Part shown: positions 20,429 to 35,400 of the stretch, piece by piece | How positions within the stretch are numbered: the stretch's first letter is position 1 | Layout of the letters: every line of letters begins with the position of its first letter | Assembly: GCA_033980235.1 (NCBI GenBank) | Contig: CM067072.1 | Span: 16,867,047 to 16,931,046 of the forward strand | Direction: 5' to 3' | Origin: Diadema setosum | Taxonomy: Eukaryota; Echinodermata; Echinoidea; Diadematoida; Diadematidae | DNA: 64,000 nucleotides | Translations under genes and position numbers: made by a program | The notes under the pieces: generated by a model | Told to the model about the DNA's origin: nothing | Seen by the model: the letters and a program-made list of their open reading frames with translations, nothing else | Databases searched by the model: none

Positions 20429-23400
20429 CTGGTAGGGACAACAGCAAATAAATACCATTGTAAAATAATGATGACTTTTTGACGGTATAAGTGCTGGAGT
20501 TGAAACAGGGATTTCTCTTTATAGAGGGAGCAACCGTCTCTTAGAAATTAAAAAATGGTTACAAACGGCTAGCTCTCTTTCTCCGTTTACACTGAACAAA
20601 ACAAACAAACAAACAAACAAACAAACAAAAAAGATTTACCACTCTATTGTACTGTAACTACGGAGCATTAATTTTAGTGTGAATCTGATTAGACTGGGCC
20701 CTTTTTGTAGTTGTTAATGGAGGACCCCAGAGAGCTCAAAAATATATACAAAAAAAAAGTAAATGGTGTCAATTCTCTATCCTCAGTCGGAGCCTATAGT
20801 TATTGTAAGATACATGTACAGTGACTTTATTCGGTTAATTGCCTATAATGTCACATCATGAGTTACAGACGCGAAGACAATGAAGTGTGTTTATAGATTC
20901 GACTCCTTTATGAGGGTTTCCTTTTTAGACACGACATGAGCATGTGGGTGGGTCACCACTCTTCAAAATCAAAAGGGAAAGGACCATTTACTAATTTCAA
21001 AGTTCAATTTCAAATTTTATGCTATGAATTCATTTCATCTTCTTATCACCCTTTCATCATAATCATAATTTACCATTTTAGCATCTATGCGTTAGAATAC
21101 GAAAACTGAATGCATTATGAATTTGTTCAGATTTTTTCTCCATTCTGCTAAAATAAATGTGTATACAAATGTACGTATGTAGGTTTCCTGGGCTGTAGCG
21201 TGTTCAAGTATCCGCTTACAGAGGCAGTCCTTTTTCTGCATAATTTCTTAGGTAATTATTTGCAAATTTGGTAATACAATGTATTTTGGCGATGGAATCA
21301 ATGTACACATTTATCTTTTCTTTTTTAAATCATGCACATTGTAATCTATATGAAATTATTGATGTTTTCTAAGGTACTACTGAAACGAATTCTGATGCAT
21401 GTATTAAATTATGTGGAAGAAAACAAATAAAAAACAAAAATATTTGAACAGCTAATGAGAACATAACATTTCTCTCGGTGTATGTTACAATTGATTTACT
21501 AATCACTGAATAATCTGTTTTATGCATGCAAAGGAATCTTTATGAAACAGAATGAAAGCTCCTCTATGTAATTTAAATACATTCATTCGGTTGGGTTTTT
21601 TTTCACAAAGCAGTACAAAACACTAGGAAGCGAATTCACGGTTGCGTGTGAATGCTTCATAATTTTTATTTTGCCGATGTCTCATCAACAGATGTTGATA
21701 TCACCTCCTCCCAGTGATGATATTATGTTGTTTTTTTTTTCATGTTTATAGTCAGGTGGTTTATATTCCCGCTTCATCCTAAACTTACCTGTGGAACACA
21801 AGGATCGGGAATGTGCTGAGAATTGTGTTCGAGACACTGTTTGATGGTACATGCGGTAAGGGCTACAATGCAGAGCAGGCCTAATGGGATGACAACAGCA
21901 CAAGCGATGGTCGCGACTGGTGTATCAGTTTCTGCATCTGGAATACACAGAGAGTGGTATTTAGGAAAGAAACAGTTGGGCATACACTGTACTTCCAAAT
22001 ACTGTATACCTTTATTTGGCTTCATACGGTTATTTTAATAATCATTTTATGCTAGAGTCACACAAGAGCGGATTTCGTACCGGGTCCATAAGGAATTAAA
22101 ATCGTATCGACCCGGTTCGAGCCGTAGAGACGCGCTTTGACCCGCATTGTAACCCGTGTCAATTCCTGATGGATTACAGGGGCTACGATACGGCGACGAA
22201 AAAAGATACGGGTCAATACGGGTCTCTACGGATCGAACCGGGTCGATACGGTTATAATTCCTTGTGGACCCGGTTTGAGATCCGGCCGTGTGTTACTATA
22301 GCATACATTTCCCTTCATTCCGGACTATTCCGGCTCATTTTCACCCGGATCAATCCGTTTTGTGACCCGGCCGTGTGTGACTTTAGCATAAAGGTGCTAC
22401 TGTTCTTTGATATTACTTCTTTACTCCAAAACAGTTCATTATGAAAATTATTATCGAGTCATGCCCTAACATAAACCTTTGTACATTGCTTGATTGCAAC
22501 TGCGAAAAAAAAAAAACTGTTTAGACAATGAGTTTTGAATAGTAATGTCTTCACGTACGAGCTTCGTCCTTCACATGTGTTCTGGGAAACGCTCAAACAT
22601 CAACATAACTCAAAATAATATTGATTTTGTCAACTGGGTCGCATTTGATTCCAGTTGTTTCCAGTTTACTGGAGACCAGTTGAAATGTAACTGGTTTTGT
22701 ATACTGGTACCGTTGGAAGGTTACTGGTTTCGTAGCTGGTGGAGTTTGAATTCAACTGGCCTAATGGTCTATTAGTCAACTGGACCAGTTAGTCCATTAA
22801 AATTCCCAGAGTTGCAACTTGACATGGCTAATTTGAACCAGTTGAACTGGTCCAGTTGTATTAAACTGGAAATTCTTTCTGGGAGACTGAATCATTCGGA
22901 CCACTGATGAATACCAACGCTACACGCGGTCATTAGCTGAACCTGAGAATTGAGCGTTAATCTTCGCTATCTACTCTGCGCGGTGACCGAAGAGTTTTTG
23001 ATTGTCATCACTGAGGCATAAACTGTGTAGAAGGATTTTATTCACAATGTAACGACATGGATATAAATGGTTCTTAGGCAGTGAGGCTACATACCCGTCA
23101 CACCTGTTGGGGCCATAGGCACGATTTGAACTTGTTCTGGGTCGGTAGATCCAGCGGAGTTGAACGCTGATAAATATAACAGGTATGACTCTTCGGCCAG
23201 CAAGTCTGAAAAGAGCGAAATTTTCACTTGTAACATTATAACTTGGCTGTGCATCGGTAGCAAAGTCATTTTGCATTTCCACTTCAAATTAAAGCCTCTG
23301 AAATTCATTATGTTTTTTTTAATCATATTTGAAGCTATGATATTAGATTTATTTCAAAAAAAAAAAAACGCCTATCAATGGCTTTCTTTAAAAACCATAT

Positions 23401-26400
23401 TTTGTATACGAATAAAGTAATTCATAGTTCCATGCAAATCAGAGCTCATCTTCAATCATAAAGGGGATGGCTAGTAACTGATCAGTGGGAATCAGTGGGA
23501 ATGCTGGAGATGATTGTTCCAATCCTTGTGGGATTCATTCAAGAGCACATCATATATCTATTGTTGTGTGAAAATTATTTGATTCAGAATGGTCTCATAT
23601 TCAAGTAATGTGCAGTTTAATGTTTCCAGGTTAGCATGCCTGTACAGTGACGGGGGCATCAAAGTGCACATTACTTGAATATGAGACCGCTCTGAATCAA
23701 ATAATTTTCACACAACAATAGATATATAATGTGCTCTTAAATGAATCCCACAAAAATTGGAACAATCATCCCCCAGCATTCCCACTGATCAGTTACTAGC
23801 AATTCCCATTAACGTGAACACAGTTATAACATATCGAATAAAAGCATTTGAATATCTTGTAGAAATGATATGATGATTTGCTGCTTATGATCATTATTTT
23901 TAATGAATGCCGATGGCTAATAATAGCTGGTATTTCGTGAGAGCATTTCGTTGAGGTGCGTACATGATTGATGTTACCAACTCGTCGAAGTATTTTGCCA
24001 TTCTGTTTGTAAGTTTACCTGATATTTTTCGCCTGAACGTCGTATTAAAGAGATATTTTGGATTCGATTCTGTTAGGTTGTGAAGTATTGTTCGATCGTA
24101 TTGCAGACCGTTGCCGGTGAGTCGGTTAATTGACAGATTGAATCCTTTCACTCCCTGAAATGGCTCAGGACCATCTTCCTCCCATGGTTGAACCTGTCAA
24201 AATGAATATTGGAACACACCATTAAAATGTGATAACAATATTGTACACATGTATTTTAAGCTGCTCATGAAGAATGAACAATTTTTATTCCTTGTTGCAG
24301 CAATAACTATTCATCCGTATATACAAGGAGCTGATATTCCTCATGAAAATAAATCACGTCAAAATGCTTTGTATCCACTCGATGTCTGACCATATTATGG
24401 TCTGACGAAAGGTGAATATCGGTTGATATGCCAAAGAGCGTAGACTATTTTTTTGTCGTTTCAGATATCATGATTTCCTTTCGTTTTAAAATCGCGAATG
24501 ATTTTCTTCAAAGAAACAGTGGTATCTACAGGTTTATTTTGTCAAACAGGATCAGAAACAACCATGACACCAACAGATCCGAATAATCCACCTAGTCCTA
24601 TACTTGACGTTCACAAACTGCAATTGCTACGACAACTTCGAAATCTTCGATGGCCATCCTAGCTTGCTCTGTAGAACTTTGTTTAATCGCCAGAAGTAGG
24701 TATACGTTGCTTATAAATACAACGCACGTCTTTTACATTTTCAAAGAATCCATGTTACGTTGCTTATAAATACAATGTACGTCTTACACATCTTTTTTTT
24801 CCAAAAAAAAAAAAACCACGTTAAGTTGCTTATAAATACAGTATACGTCTTTTACATTTTTTGCAAAGAATCCAATATGAGTAATCCTTTTTGTCATCAT
24901 TGTGGATAATGCCCTTATCTCGAGATCAATGAGTTCATTTCTATAACTACTTATTGCAGGATCTATCATCCATGGGAATTGAAGACATAATATCATTTAC
25001 AGGATATGTGCAAGATATATTTATATTGAACGATCACTTTTGTGCCCCTTTTTTTTGGGGGGGGGGGATCTTCAATAAGAAATATGAATATTCGGGAAAT
25101 AAGTGTATCAAAGTCAATGGAAGTGGAGGGGAAGAGGGGAAGTGTTATTCCCTTTCACATGACGGAGCGTCTCGATTTTAGTCTTGTAATCACACGATGT
25201 GATGCACACTTTTGGCGCAATATTTGGAAATGTTTCAATCAAAACATAAATCTATGAAGGTGGATGACTGGCAGAGCAGGATGCAGTTAGCAGACCTAAC
25301 TGCAGATACGATCGCTCTATTAAAAGCAGAAGCGAATACGTCTGAATATGTTGACATAATCTTGGGACGATTATGAAACATTATTTTTTAGGTTTTGATA
25401 GTTTAATAAAACTAAAGTGAATTTAGTGAAAATTATTCGCATGTTTTAGCGGTCAACGTGCATTCTTGTTACATTTTTTGCACGTCCAAGAACTTTGAGT
25501 TGAGGTATTAATGAGATTATATATTATGCGCCCTCCCCCTCCTCTGATATAACACAAAGCGTTTTAGAGCGTGTTTATACTGAGAGCACCTCGCATTACC
25601 TCGCATCACCGCGAATTTTGTCTCCCGCATCACTTCGTATTTTACGACCATTTTCTTACCTTCCAGGAAATAGTTACAGATCTTCTGAAACTATTGTCTA
25701 CGGGATGGTACTCGCAGCAGCAGTCTTCTGTCGTTGAAGATTCGCATGAATGTATCACCACTTTAACATCTGGCCCTTCAAAAAAATAAATAAAATAAAA
25801 ACAAACAACGAAACAAAGCAAAACAATTTTCACATGGTCGGTAACTTCACAAATTTGAAACGAAATATAGGCGTACCCTCCCCCCCCCCCAAAAAAAAAA
25901 AAACAACAACAAACAAACAAACAAACAAAGAAAAAAGCTGCGGTTTGTATGGGTTTTTTCTTTGTCAGTCCGTTTGTGGAGCGGGAATTTCCATAAAACA
26001 GGTACATCGATTCATTCACTGAATGCACATAAATGTCAAACTCGTCTGGACAATCATTTCGTCAGTGAATAATTATGTACACTTTTAGTTGATTTCAGTA
26101 TGCCTTATGTGCTTGTTTCAAATAAAGATCTCTACAATAATCACTGATAATTTGCGATGACACAGAATTTCAAAGAATCACGCTATTCTACTAGTGCTAA
26201 CGAAAGCATGGAAAATTATCCCAGTGACCAGTAAAGGTAAGGTGCATTTTCAGCCAAAAAAAAAAAAAAGTGTATATACATAACTGTATTACCATTTACT
26301 TTCTCTCTCTCTCTCTCTCTCCCTCACTACTTACTACACACACTCCATGGATGTTTCATCAACCATATCGTCTTGACTATCCGACTTTTGTTGCCTTTTC

Positions 26401-29400
26401 TGCTTTTTCTTAACGTATTGCGTGCACATGGATAATTTATCACCTTGTAAAATGAGCAAACCGTGCAAATATTCGAAAGGAAAACTAAAATGGATGGAGA
26501 TACATTGACTTACTGTTTGGAGGAGCAGCAATGCACTGCTCGTCCGACCATGTTCCTAACCTGCTACTCATCACCGTCGGCTTAGTCATGATCCTAACAC
26601 AGTACCAAACGTTGCCAATATCGAGATTGTATTGCATTGTTGATTGTATTGTTGTCTTAGAGGTGATATCCCCAAGGAAACTTTCCTGTACAGAATGAAA
26701 TGTGTTTTAACAATGGTGGTCATGAAAACTATGTGCACTTGTGTTTTGCAAAGAATTGTGGGAGTAGTATACTGCTGTATCTCTAACAAAACAGAAGGCC
26801 CTCAACGCCAAGTAGATAATTTTGAAAAGATATCGATCTAGAATTATGATGTTGGTAACGTATGGAGTGATTGGGTCGTCCCCCACGAATCTATGGAATT
26901 GTGTGCCCATATACTTGAACTAGAAGGATTTTTTTTTTCGTCTGCCAGTATCTCCTGCACTTAACTAACTGCAGTGAGGATAACGATTTAAAAAAGCTAG
27001 TCGACAAAATGATGTAATTTCACCAGTAACGGGGATACGCTGAAACCATGATTATCTCCCCAACTTTTTACAGGTCTTCAAAGAATTAACAAGGATGCTC
27101 TCTTCGCTACATGTTATGAACACATCGAAATTTCTAATTCATTGGATAGGCGCATCGTTCTTTGTTGCATATCAAGACTCAAGACACGTGAAGTGACGTC
27201 ACCTGACACACACACACGCACACAAATAATGACACCTATTTGTGTAAATTTAACATAAGATAATACAATCAAAGTTAAACTTCCCAAGAGTTCTGCTACA
27301 TTTCTATGGTCACCTTCCTTTGATACCTGCCATGTTAACGTGAACAGCGACATTTTATTATCAATAGTAGTACAATCAGTTGATCTCCCCTGCTGTGCGT
27401 TTTCAAATGCTGATAACCAAAATACAATCAGCTATTCCAAGGGAATGAAAAGAACTAGCAGTCCTTTAATAATTATAAAAGTTGCTCTTTTTTTATTATT
27501 AATTCTCTATCGTATAAAATCTACTCACGATCATGAGCACGAGTGCTAGGTCGACATTATACCACTACCCACTTTGCACTGTCCGTGTAATAACCGCATG
27601 TACCTAACTCTTTCTCTCTTAAGCACATTCTGAAACGTATTACTTCATAAGGAAAATTTGATATCTTGACTTTCGAGAAAAAAAAAGCATGGGGCTGTAT
27701 AGACCAAAGAAAAAAAAAATGATTTGCTCTTCACGTTTGTAATATAAGCATCATTAGTGAGTACAAACCTCCTTCGACGTATTCACATATATGTCCACCA
27801 GCCATTGCAGCCATGTGGAGTGGGCAACATTTCCTTCTGGGAGGGAATAATTCCAGGAAATTTGAAGCTGTTGCTCTGTAGGAGATATTCTTGTGACATC
27901 AAGTTCGAACTGTTCCGGAGGATATGGTTCCGCTTTGAATGCAAAGAAATATGAAAGACATTCACGTATTGAATAATGATGATAATAATAATAATACAAA
28001 TAATAATAGCACTGATATTTCACAATAAATTGTATTCATAAACCATTAATCACATTCATTATGTAAATAAATAAATAAAGGTTTGTCCTAACAGAAATAT
28101 TCATAGCTTATCATAATTACAGTGGAACATGATTGTTGATGATAATTTCCATATTGCATTAATTATTGATAGAACGCATTGTCATGTGTCATACAATATT
28201 CTCTGTTAGAAGTCTGGTCTGCAGATCAGTAAAAAAATTGTGATTTGAGAAAAAAAAAATGTAGAAGGTCATTTACTTAAAATAAAGACACTTGAGATAA
28301 GACGTATTGATTGTATACGTTTTGTATCAACAGAGGCCTACCTTTTTTGTGGTTGTTGTTCAATTTCATTCGTGATTTATCGAGTCTAGGGAACTTATGC
28401 ATTCTGATGGCTTTCTTAAAGATGTTTCATATTGATTTTAATTTTTCTTCAACCTCACAAATTCTAAACAGAAAGATAATTGTTCCCAGCACAACTACTT
28501 CCTTTCCAACAATTAAAAATCAACTTGACTGTCAGAAAGATGCACAAAGATATGAGCAAATCTTACCTACGAACAACTCAATTCAACTAAAAGAACCTCG
28601 TATCATTTTCTATTCGTGTATGATTTAGAGTATTATCTCTTATATAATGTATGCCCTTTCAAGAATGTCATTCCCTAAAGGTCCTGTTTGCTTTTGGGAA
28701 CAGTGATTTAAAGAAAAAAGTCAAGATATGGCATTTAATGCATATGTGTAGGTCTGTTGTAACACGAAAACATCCTATCATATAAAATTTTCGCGATAGA
28801 GCCTAAAATATAAGGAAATATCTGCTTTTTCCTCAATAGACCGTAAATATAGACGGTTTAGTCTAAAATAATTTTAATTGATAACTCTTGTTCACATTTT
28901 GTATATTTAACAACACTTAACAGCGATATCAAAAATTTGGCAGTGGCTGTTTCTATCCCGCACTCACATTTGAACTATTTTAAAGCACTAATGCCGGGTT
29001 TTTGTCTCGTCTGCATCCCATTATGCCTTTAAAAGGCAAAAGCATATGAAATATCTTTGTCTTTCCTGCTGTATTATAATCAATAATATTTTTAACATAT
29101 TTCTCTTCACTTTTCATATTGACCAACCACTGGAATTTTCAGCTCATGGGTTTTTATTTGAATGAAAGACTGCAAGCTCAACACTGTTGGATGAATGAAC
29201 AGAAAAAATAAACTAAACTAGATAAAAATAATAGCACAGGTCGTCTCGACTTCTTGGAGAATTTCATGAAATCTATTTAGCTCCAAACTTTCGTCTTCAC
29301 CAACCATTAATATGTCACATTGCTGGGAAGACTGAATTAGGCCTACTTGATCTTCTTTTCACGACATAGAGATGAGGAGCAGAATGATTAAATGCGAAAA

Positions 29401-32400
29401 AAAAAAGATGTGAGGTGATGTATAAATGTTGGTGATTTTCAGGTATTTCAATACATTCGGTCGATTCAAAACTTTGAGGGTCTACTTACATGATTGACAC
29501 AAACAAATAGGTTCAAATCTCCCATTGTTCTAAGGAACATTCCAGAGTTTCAAAAGTATCAAACAACGACGGAACTAAGCAGGTTGCTAAACGACAACTA
29601 AAACCATTATAAAGATAACAATAAAAACAGAGGAAAAACTCCAATTGAAACAACAAATGTATGTTTTGAAATGAAAAAAAAAAATGTATGCAATGTTTTG
29701 ATACGTATAATATATATGTTACAAATGTGTATTTATATTAAAAAGTAGATGGCAATATAAAACATAATTAAAATTCAACTCACAATCCCTTGAAATCCAA
29801 AAGGTGAGATTTCCAGATGTTGGATCGGACATATGCCCTACAGCATTCCTTGTCAGGATTTTAATATAATACACTGTACCTCCCATGCGGTGCTCCGTCA
29901 AGTTGAAACGATACTCCCCACTGCTTGACTCGCATGACTGAAGTTCACGATAGTTGCTGATGGAGAAAGAGAAAAAGTAATATACCTGAGTAAGTTTAGA
30001 ACGTACATGAAGACAAAACAATAAGATAACTTTTCATTCGTTTAAAATTGTTGTAACCAGTCACGTCCTTCACAGATATAAGAGCATACCTCAGTGCTAG
30101 ATGTTGTCATGTCATGTCAGATTGATATTTGATGGGTGACACCTGTACAATGCTCATTCTATGCTTGGTGTTTACCCTTCATGTGTGAGATGTTTATTGT
30201 TCTAGCGTACTTTGCCTTGGTTAGAAAGGTGTTCATGGCTATTATGTTCCCGACAGTTGGTGTAGTTCTCGACCACCACAGCTACACTCTTACCATTCAA
30301 TGTAAAGATATAATAAGATATAATATCATTTTTAAATACTGCTTCTATGGCCGAGGCACACCATGGACTTACAACATTGTACATCAATGGATGGGCACAC
30401 ATACACTAGACATACACTAGACATACGAACAGATGATTCGCGATTTTTGTACGTCCTGTTTTTGTTTGTTGTGCCATTTTTATTTTTTGTATGTATGCAT
30501 TTAGGTATGTATGTACTTATTGATTAAATGATTGATTGATTGATCAATTGATTTATGATTTCATTCTTGTTCGTTTATTTATTCATTTATTTATTCATTT
30601 TAACTGATGGAGTGGTTTGCGTGGTAAACGATAGTGCTCCATGTTTGGACGTCTTCGCGTAACGTCTTGCTACGATTTGATTGATTTACACAGATCAATA
30701 AAGAACAAATGCAAGCAGCAGGTAAGTTATCATTGGTGAACACTATGTTTCATGAGACTGATCTTGTACAATTTTTATTACATTGGGGCCTATTTCTGTG
30801 TAAAAATGAATTGATATTTTTCTTTATAATACAAAAATATGTCAGCATACAAAACTATGCAGTGCGATGTGGTGACTAAATCACCTCACTGGGATAAAGT
30901 TAATTGCTGTGATTTTTTTCACAAAAGGCTATAGTCGCCACTAGATATTAAACATTGTGAGGAAGGTCTACATCTTCAGCATTCAGTTACCTGGTTACAG
31001 TGACTTGTTATACACAATCTGCACGAAAACCTTGGCAATGATGCATAAAGAGTGGCGATGATGATGCTTTTCATTGTGCACAATATTTGATTTTCTTCAC
31101 GGTTTGATAATCATACATACATTTCAGGTATTTGGATCAACAACAAAAAAAAAAAAAAAAAAACGGTTACAGCTCGTTATTCCGAAAGTTCGTTATTCCG
31201 AAGGCTCTTCACTCCGAAGATTCGTTATTCCGAAGGTTCCGAATTTCATTTTCGGATGAACAAATCCACGGAATAACAAACCCTCGGAATAACGCCACAA
31301 ATGTTCGGATTAACGAACCCTTTTTCATTTTCGGATTAAGGGTGGGATTTCACAGAGCACGCGAACGATTTGCGAAGGACGCGAATGACAAAATCCAACA
31401 TTCGGAAAAATTTTTCTCCGAATGTTTTCCGACAATGAAGCCGAAAACTATTCTTGCGCAATTTGTGTGAAGTTTCCACGACGTATGTGCGAATGTCGTG
31501 TGTATCATTGCTAAAGTACAGCACGTTACGTACACGAAGAACACGCGACGGAAATGCGAACAACGAAAAATTTCCAATAATCATGGGAGAAAATGTACCC
31601 AAGGAGGGGTGGAAGCTGTCTTGAGTTGAATTTTTTTCTTTCCTATATTTCTCCTCTCATTTCTCTATCGTGTGCTTGCCTACATTTTTTTTTCCTAGGA
31701 CATATCTCCACTAGTAAAGCCTTTGATCTTTTTTTTTTTTTTGCAGTTCCTCCAACACATAATCTCTATAGTTCAAATGAAATTTTACATACTTCACATT
31801 AATTCTAAGTGTATTCTACGATTTTTTTTTATATCAAACATTTATTTCTCCTTGCTAGTCTTTAATTTCTTTTGTTTGTATAGTTGTTAATAATTGTTTG
31901 ATGTTTAGATGTATGTTACGATTTTCATTTGTAGAAAACGTATAAGTCATACATCCCCAAACGTGCGCTAAACGTTCGCAAGAATATCTCAAAAGGTACG
32001 CGAACAGTTTTGCGAAAAACTTCGCAGATTTCGCGTAACATACGCGAGACATTCTCCAAAGTTTCGGAGTCTGTTTGGGGTTTCACGAACAAATTTGCGA
32101 ACATCGCGCGTGTCTTGCGAAGGTCTTGCGCATATGACGAGGCTTTAAAGACACTTTCGAGAACAATTCACGAGCAAATCACCACCAAGTGTGCGGATAA
32201 GGTTCGCAAAAAATTTCAAACTTTTTTGAAATTCTCGCCGAAGTAAAAACGACATTCGCGAACAATTGACGACGCTTCCGAGCCCTCACGTTCGTTTGGC
32301 GATCTTTTGCAGATTAAAATACGAATGCTGGATTTTGCTATTCGCGTCCTCCGCAAATCGTTCGCGTGCTCCGTGAAATCCCACCCTAACGAACCTTTAG

Positions 32401-35400
32401 GTATAGGGAATTTGTGTGTATTTAAAGAACCTTCGAAATAACGAACCTCTGGAATATCGAACCTTCGGAATAATGAACAGCACCCCAAAAAACAACAACC
32501 TTGTAAACATGAAAACGTATAAGTCTGAAAGAGCTTTGCGTAGGAGTACATGCCACATTATTTCTTGTCCATCAGTATGTGTGTGAAATTTGTGCAAAGT
32601 GGACTCATTTGCACTGAAAGGGTTAATGTCCCAGAATATTGTCAAGGCTTTTGAAATTCAGTTGAATTCATGCCATTTCTAACATTACAGCAATGCTTTT
32701 ACACCCTAAAAACATCCGGGTCAGAACTGACCCGGAAAAGGGTCCGTTGGGGTCACGCTCCGTTCCAGGTCAAAAATGACTTGGGATTTGATCATGAAGA
32801 CCCAGAATGGGGTCACCCTGACCCAATTCATATCTCTGAATGGGGTCATATCTGACCCCATTCGTTGTCATTTCTGACCCGGAACGGAGTGCGGCCCCAA
32901 CAGACACTTTTCCGGGTCAGACTGACCCGGATGTTTTTAGAGTGTAAAATTCATATTAACTGCTATGTTCTCTGTATTCCCATTGAGTGAATTAGCCGGG
33001 GTCAACCCACGAGCTAGACACGCGGTAGTCATAAGGCCTATGAATAAGGTATACACAAAGATGGCATTGAAAAATATCCTAGAGTCATACTTCCACCAGT
33101 CATATAGCCCATGAGCAAGACACTAACCAGTTACACAAGTTCAAAAGCTAGAAAAGAAATGGAACAGGTTCACGATCTCGAAATAGGCAAATAAGGCCGA
33201 CGAGCTCGACAAAAGCTAAAACAAAAGGTCCACGAGCTCAACACTATAAGCCCCGTGATGTAATGTCGAGCTAGTGGGAGTAATAATATTAATAGTTACT
33301 ATAATATCAATTAGCTAATAATCTAATTCATCCATTGCATTATCAAAGCACACGAATTTGTTACAAGAACTATCGCACAAGACAGTTGTACCTTTGGAAA
33401 TAGCCACATCTGGCATTCGTCGGTAGGTTTGTCTCAGGCACGGTCCATGTACAGATGAGAACTGTATAGTCATTACAGTGGCATTCCAATGAAGATCCTC
33501 GAGGTGGAACTGCAAAGATGAGGATTATTTGTGTATGTCTTATAGTTGCATCATCTGTCACTGTATCCTAAGTTCTCTTCTATGATACACCCTATCACCA
33601 TACATTCACCGCGAGAACACTAGCAATACCCAGATTAGCCTACGCTTAAATGAGACACGTTGACACACGTTGATAATCAACCTTAACAAAGTCATAGTGG
33701 GATTAATGCAAAATTTTGACAAACTGAAATCGTACTTTTAGAGGTAACATGATGTCGTAGAGAATAATTAACATCGATTTCACTAATTTCTGCGATGATC
33801 ATTGTCCTCTCCTGTAGTCATTAGCTCTTCGATAATTTCATGAGAATCTACAGTTTATTATGTATGTTCATGAAAACGGCATGTCAAATATTTTCATCTA
33901 TTTCAATTCTGTTCCTCTTAATTCATTGAATTCATGAATTTAATTTCATTTTTCTACAATAACATAATATGCACTTTACTAATTCCTTTAGTGGCAGAAA
34001 TCAAATGTAAAAAAAAAATATGGATTGAACAGTGGTTAACAACAATAATTGAACACTTACAGAAACGATACAATATAATGGGACTGAAGAAATAAAAATG
34101 CATGTATGTGTATACATTGTGCGATTGGACAGGGGTAAACAACAATAATTGAAAACTTACAGTAACGACACAACGTAATGAGACTGAAGCAATTAAATAT
34201 GAAATATGAGTATACATTGTGCGAAAAAAGGATGGACCCACTAAAGCAGACACACACACGCATTCACACATACACACACACGCACACACACACACACACG
34301 CACACACTCACACACACACACACACACACACAAAATGATTGTAAAGTGTCAGCCCCACTTGGAAAAAAGAAAGCCATTGAAACTTTTGATCAAACCGCAT
34401 CAAACAAAGTCAAAACAACAAGAAGAAGTTTGGAACAAATGACAAATTGGACAACAAAAATGTTGACATCCCACAAAGAGACGAAGAAAACAAATAAGAT
34501 AGACACAGAGAACAAACAAACAAACATGAACAAATAATGGGACAGCAACAAGACAATTTACAGGGAAATACAACAAAATGACTCGACGACACGTCCCTAC
34601 ATGAAGCAAGACTAACACATCAAGAGAGACTATGAGGTTCGAGATGAATAAACAAGAGAAAACAAACAAACAAACAAACGTCCTATTCTTCCTTACAGTA
34701 TATCTAAAGCATTGTTGTCATTTCGCAACGTTGCTATTTCGTTAAGACATGAACATTTCGTCGACGAAATGATTATTTCATGGGCTAAATCATCATTTTG
34801 TTACGAAATCCACAGTCATTTCGTAAGGATACGAACATTTCGATTTCGTGGACGAAATGACTAATTTCGTAACGAAAGGGACTATGCGACACTTGGCGCC
34901 CGATAGAGCTATGCCTTCCGCAGTCCTGCTCTGATAAGTTTGTTTCGTATATTTGTTTGTTTCACATGTACTTACTGCCTATACGCACACTGTACGACCT
35001 AATTGTCACGTTCGTTTCTGAATCACATGAGTAGCTTCCGGCATCTTTCCACGTGGTGTTTGGTATACGCAACACTGAGACGTTTCCCGAGTTATCGACT
35101 CCGTCATAAACCTCTGTGCCGTTGTGTCTCCAGATCACGCGGGATCCAGCTGAGAGATCCGAAGACTCATTCACACACTTCAGCTGCAACTCTTGGTTTC
35201 TCTCACAGGCAACATACAGTTCTGTGAGATATGGATGTAATATTGACGTATGACAAAAGATCATGCACATACTCTTAATCAATCAAGAGAACCAAAAAAT
35301 GTAGTAAAATAATATTTTGCTCCTATACTTTGCTTTTTTTATGTTGGATATCATACATACATATATCAGTTCTATACCCCAGAATACGCTTGATTTCGTA

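Noticed and set aside
34178..34537. 119-codon plus-strand frame rich in Thr-His
   Set aside because: It is translation of the (AC)n microsatellite.
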